From: an uncultured Veillonellaceae bacterium
GTDB lineage: Bacteria; Bacillota; Negativicutes; Selenomonadales; Selenomonadaceae
Length of the DNA stretch: 64,000 nt
Assembly: GCA_902785705.1 (NCBI GenBank)
Contig: CACZZN010000012.1
Span: 1 to 64,000 of the forward strand
Reading direction: 5' to 3'
The notes under the pieces were generated by a model that saw only the letters and a program-made list of their open reading frames with translations, made no database searches and was not told the DNA's origin. This document shows positions 62,148-64,000 of this stretch, in pieces. Within the stretch, counting starts at the first letter, position 1. The number at the start of each line of letters is the position of its first letter. Both the position numbers and the translations under genes were made by a program.

Positions 62148-62562
62148 GAAACTGGGGAAGAAGGGCGATATCGTCGAGGTATCGGAGGGCTATGGCAGGA
62201 ATTTCCTCTTGCCGCGCAAGGCCGCAGTGCTTGCAAATGCGGAAAACCTGAACGTGGCAAAGGCGCAGGCCGGCTCTGTGGCGCGCAAGAAGCAGCAGGA
62301 TACGGACGAGGCGAAGCTCATGGCGGCGCAGCTTGAGAAAGTGGAGGTCACCATCCCGGTGAAGATCGGCGCGGGCGGGAAGCTCTTCGGCTCCGTGACG
62401 GGCAAGGATGTGGCGGATGCGCTCAAGAAGGAGCATATTGACATCGACAAGCGGAAGATTTCCATTCAGGGCGAAGTCACAGGTACAGGAACCTATGAGG
62501 CGGTCATCAAGGTGCATCCTGAGATTACGAGCCGCATTCAGGTGAAAATCGTGGAAGGATGA
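62119..62562 (+). CDS. rplI: 50S ribosomal protein L9
   Basis: 147 aa, the normal length. MKVILQQDVKKLGKKGDIV and VSEGYGRNFLLPRKAA are the L9 signature. The N-domain binds 23S rRNA and a long helix connects to the C-domain. It is coupled to gdpP by overlap. In many Firmicutes dnaB follows here; in this genome a small membrane ORF and mgtC follow instead. Confidence 0.97.
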   Translation: MKVILQQDVKKLGKKGDIVEVSEGYGRNFLLPRKAAVLANAENLNVAKAQAGSVARKKQQDTDEAKLMAAQLEKVEVTIPVKIGAGGKLFGSVTGKDVADALKKEHIDIDKRKISIQGEVTGTGTYEAVIKVHPEITSRIQVKIVEG

Positions 62563-62605
62563 TCGATGGTTCGGTCTGCTTGGCAGTGGAAGAATGAAGT
62601 GATGG

Positions 62606-62770
62606 ATGATGCGAAGAAAACTCGGTCTGCTTTTTATTTTGATTTTCTTGCCCGGAGGGATTTTTTTCGTCATTTACGATTGCTTCATCCGTGGAAAGAC
62701 ACTGGATCAGGCAATTGACACCTGCAGGAACTTTTTGCGGGAGAAATTTCCTTCCTTGTGGAAGAAATGA
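62606..62770 (+). CDS. Possible small membrane protein, 54 aa
   Basis: 54 aa starting MMRRKLGLLFILIFLPGG: a basic start, one membrane helix (LGLLFILIFLPGGIFFVIYD, about 6-25), then a charged helix ending FPSLWKK. The ribosome site is weak (GGAAGAATGAAGTG). It lies 43 bp after rplI on the same strand. The coherent membrane-plus-amphipathic layout suggests a real gene, but there is no independent evidence. Confidence 0.45.
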   Translation: MMRRKLGLLFILIFLPGGIFFVIYDCFIRGKTLDQAIDTCRNFLREKFPSLWKK

Positions 62771-62888
62771 GTGCGCATAGGCGAAGACAGCTGTTTCCTT
62801 GATGGAAATGGCTGTTTTTTTCTTGCAGGATTTTTTTTAGGGATGTGGAATATAACAATATGTATATTCCGTTTGGATGGTGAATGTG

Positions 62889-63572
62889 ATGATAAGTGAA
62901 TGGGAGCTTTTTCTGCGGCTGGCGCTGTCGTGCGTCCTGGGGGGCATCATCGGGTACGAGCGTCAGTCCCGCAGGAAGTCGGCGGGCTTTCGCACGAACG
63001 TGCTGGTATGTCTTGGTTCCTGCCTGATCATGGTGCTTTCGGAGGCGCTCTACCAGAATGTGGAAGGGCGAACGAATGCGGATCCTGCCAGGCTTGCGGC
63101 GCAGGTCGTGAGCGGCATCGGCTTCCTCGGCGCAGGGGCGATCATGAAGGAGGGACTGACCGTCACAGGTCTCACGACGGCGGCGTGTCTCTGGGTGGTC
63201 TCGGGCGTAGGGCTTGCGGTGGGGGCAGGCTACTACGCCGGTGCGCTCTTCACCACGGCACTGGTGTTCGGCACGCTGGGAACCCTTTCCCGCATCGATG
63301 AGTGGGTGGCGCATGAGCGCAATCTGTCCCTGATCATCCACACGGAGGATCGGCCGGGGCAGCTCATGCATATCAGTGCCTGTTTGGAGGATCTGCAGCT
63401 CAAGACACGCGGGTTGAAGGTCAAGGCGGATGAGGATGAACTGCCGGCGGGGAAAGACGCAGGAACGCTCTACATCGAGCTGGAGGTCTACAATCACCGC
63501 GGGGTGAAGAGCGTAATCGTGGTGGATGCCATCAAGCGGATCGATGGCGTTTTGAGCGTGGACATCACGTAA
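62889..63572 (+). CDS. MgtC/SapB-family membrane protein
   Basis: 227 aa. Four to five membrane segments with LGGIIGYERQSRRKSAGFRTNVLV, GIGFLGAGAIMKEG and LTTAACLWVVSGVGLAVG (each typical of MgtC/SapB) and a C-terminal ACT-like soluble domain (from about 145). Family members modulate the membrane ATP synthase, K+ or Mg2+ stress. ATG 62889 has a GGTGA just upstream; ATG 62877 is an alternative start. Confidence 0.9.
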   Translation: MISEWELFLRLALSCVLGGIIGYERQSRRKSAGFRTNVLVCLGSCLIMVLSEALYQNVEGRTNADPARLAAQVVSGIGFLGAGAIMKEGLTVTGLTTAACLWVVSGVGLAVGAGYYAGALFTTALVFGTLGTLSRIDEWVAHERNLSLIIHTEDRPGQLMHISACLEDLQLKTRGLKVKADEDELPAGKDAGTLYIELEVYNHRGVKSVIVVDAIKRIDGVLSVDIT

Positions 63573-63589
63573 TAGCGAAGGTGTGCGGT

Positions 63590-64000
63590 ATGAAGATTTC
63601 GATTTACCAGCGGATCATGCTTACCTTGGTGGGATGCACCCTTGCCGCGGTGCTGCTTTCCGGCTTCTTTGCGGTGCAGAGCATGCGGGCGGTGCTGGAG
63701 ACGGCGGAACTGACGGAAAGCGGCGTTTCGACGGTAAGGATGTATATCGGCGCGCTGATTGTGTCGCTGGCCATGCTGGCTGTCGTGATGGTGGCGCTCG
63801 GCCACAGGCTGTCCAAACATCTCACGATGCCCATTCGTCAGGTGTCGGATGGTGTGAAAGAACTTGCGGCAGGGCACTTGGATACGAAGCTGGACATCCA
63901 CACGGAGGACGAGATCGAGACCCTTGCCGATACCTTCAATGAAATGACGGATGATTTGAAGCACTATGTGGAGCATGTGGAGCAGGAGGCGGCGGAAAAG
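63590..64000 (+). CDS. HAMP-domain membrane sensor, 5' part (runs off the window)
   Basis: 137 codons are visible. Two membrane helices (about 10-29 and 51-71) are separated by a very short periplasmic loop, followed by a HAMP domain (about 72-125: PIRQVSDGVKELAAG, then DEIETLADTFNEMTDDLKHYV) and EQEAAEK, the usual lead-in to a SpoIIE/PP2C phosphatase, kinase or cyclase output domain. Which one lies beyond position 64000 cannot be seen. ATG 63590 follows GAAGGTGTGCGGT. Confidence 0.8.
   Translation, partial: MKISIYQRIMLTLVGCTLAAVLLSGFFAVQSMRAVLETAELTESGVSTVRMYIGALIVSLAMLAVVMVALGHRLSKHLTMPIRQVSDGVKELAAGHLDTKLDIHTEDEIETLADTFNEMTDDLKHYVEHVEQEAAEK

Overview
The window reads as chromosome of a diderm Firmicute of the Negativicutes, most likely Selenomonas-like. 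It has Gram-positive housekeeping arrangements (the DUF2232-gdpP-rplI order, SpoIIE/RsbW-type partner-switching domains, an LCP-family protein) side by side with a complete outer-membrane block (mlaE, mlaF, mlaD, tolC, tamB, bamA, three ompH/skp-like genes, lpxD, gmhA). Anaerobe redox genes (rubrerythrin, a metallo-beta-lactamase/rubredoxin fusion, an iron-sulfur-type flavoprotein, Gpx, glutaredoxin) fit the same picture. Genus is an inference; no rRNA gene is present.

Layout. 1-1032: hairpins and a small exported protein. 1056-7716: an unusual, tightly packed four-gene operon made of an APH-fold kinase, a MATE transporter fused to an RsbW-like ATPase domain, a condensation-fold acyltransferase and a GT2 glycosyltransferase fused to a GH3-type (acyl-adenylate/amido synthetase) domain whose adenylation motifs are degenerate. 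This is the best candidate for an undescribed system. 7995-12259: LCP protein, malic enzyme, NagX-like membrane acyltransferase. 12434-15738: orphan OmpR-type regulator and a redox-defence run. 16030-19709 (minus): CDF metal exporter, PAS-like protein, CxCxxC protein, HpcH/HpaI aldolase and its probable TetR regulator, with a candidate operator. 19972-26447: hybrid kinase, gyrA, a previously unmarked type I toxin-antitoxin locus of the holin-like-toxin class (toxin 24274-24351), ppx and a threonine-synthase-like gene. 26893-29698: guanylate-kinase-like gene, a membrane protein and serS. 29743-31892: an AT-rich two-gene glycosyltransferase island. 31949-35098: rubrerythrin, small stress and thioesterase genes, a broken DUF4143 ATPase remnant, and RNase HI.

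35312-53386 is the envelope block, all on the plus strand. Mla proteins and TamB serve lipid transport, BamA and the OmpH chaperones serve barrel assembly, LpxD and GmhA serve lipopolysaccharide synthesis. A group-3-like sigma factor followed by a single-pass membrane protein with an anti-sigma-like layout lies between tamB and bamA. 53453-58997: a DASS anion transporter, phosphomannomutase, an outer-membrane protein with a disturbed 3' end, and an unknown protein. 59158-63572: the DUF2232-gdpP-rplI operon, a small membrane ORF and MgtC. A HAMP protein runs off the right edge.

Two families of short structured intergenic repeats are scattered through the window. One is a roughly 165-bp long-palindrome element with a conserved CGTAGC/GCTACG hairpin core. 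The other is a roughly 91-95-bp three-hairpin element whose copies keep their stems through compensating or wobble changes. Several copies lie in the 5' leaders of genes (malic enzyme, tolC, rubrerythrin, bamA). I saw no tRNA, rRNA, CRISPR array, prophage or transposase gene.
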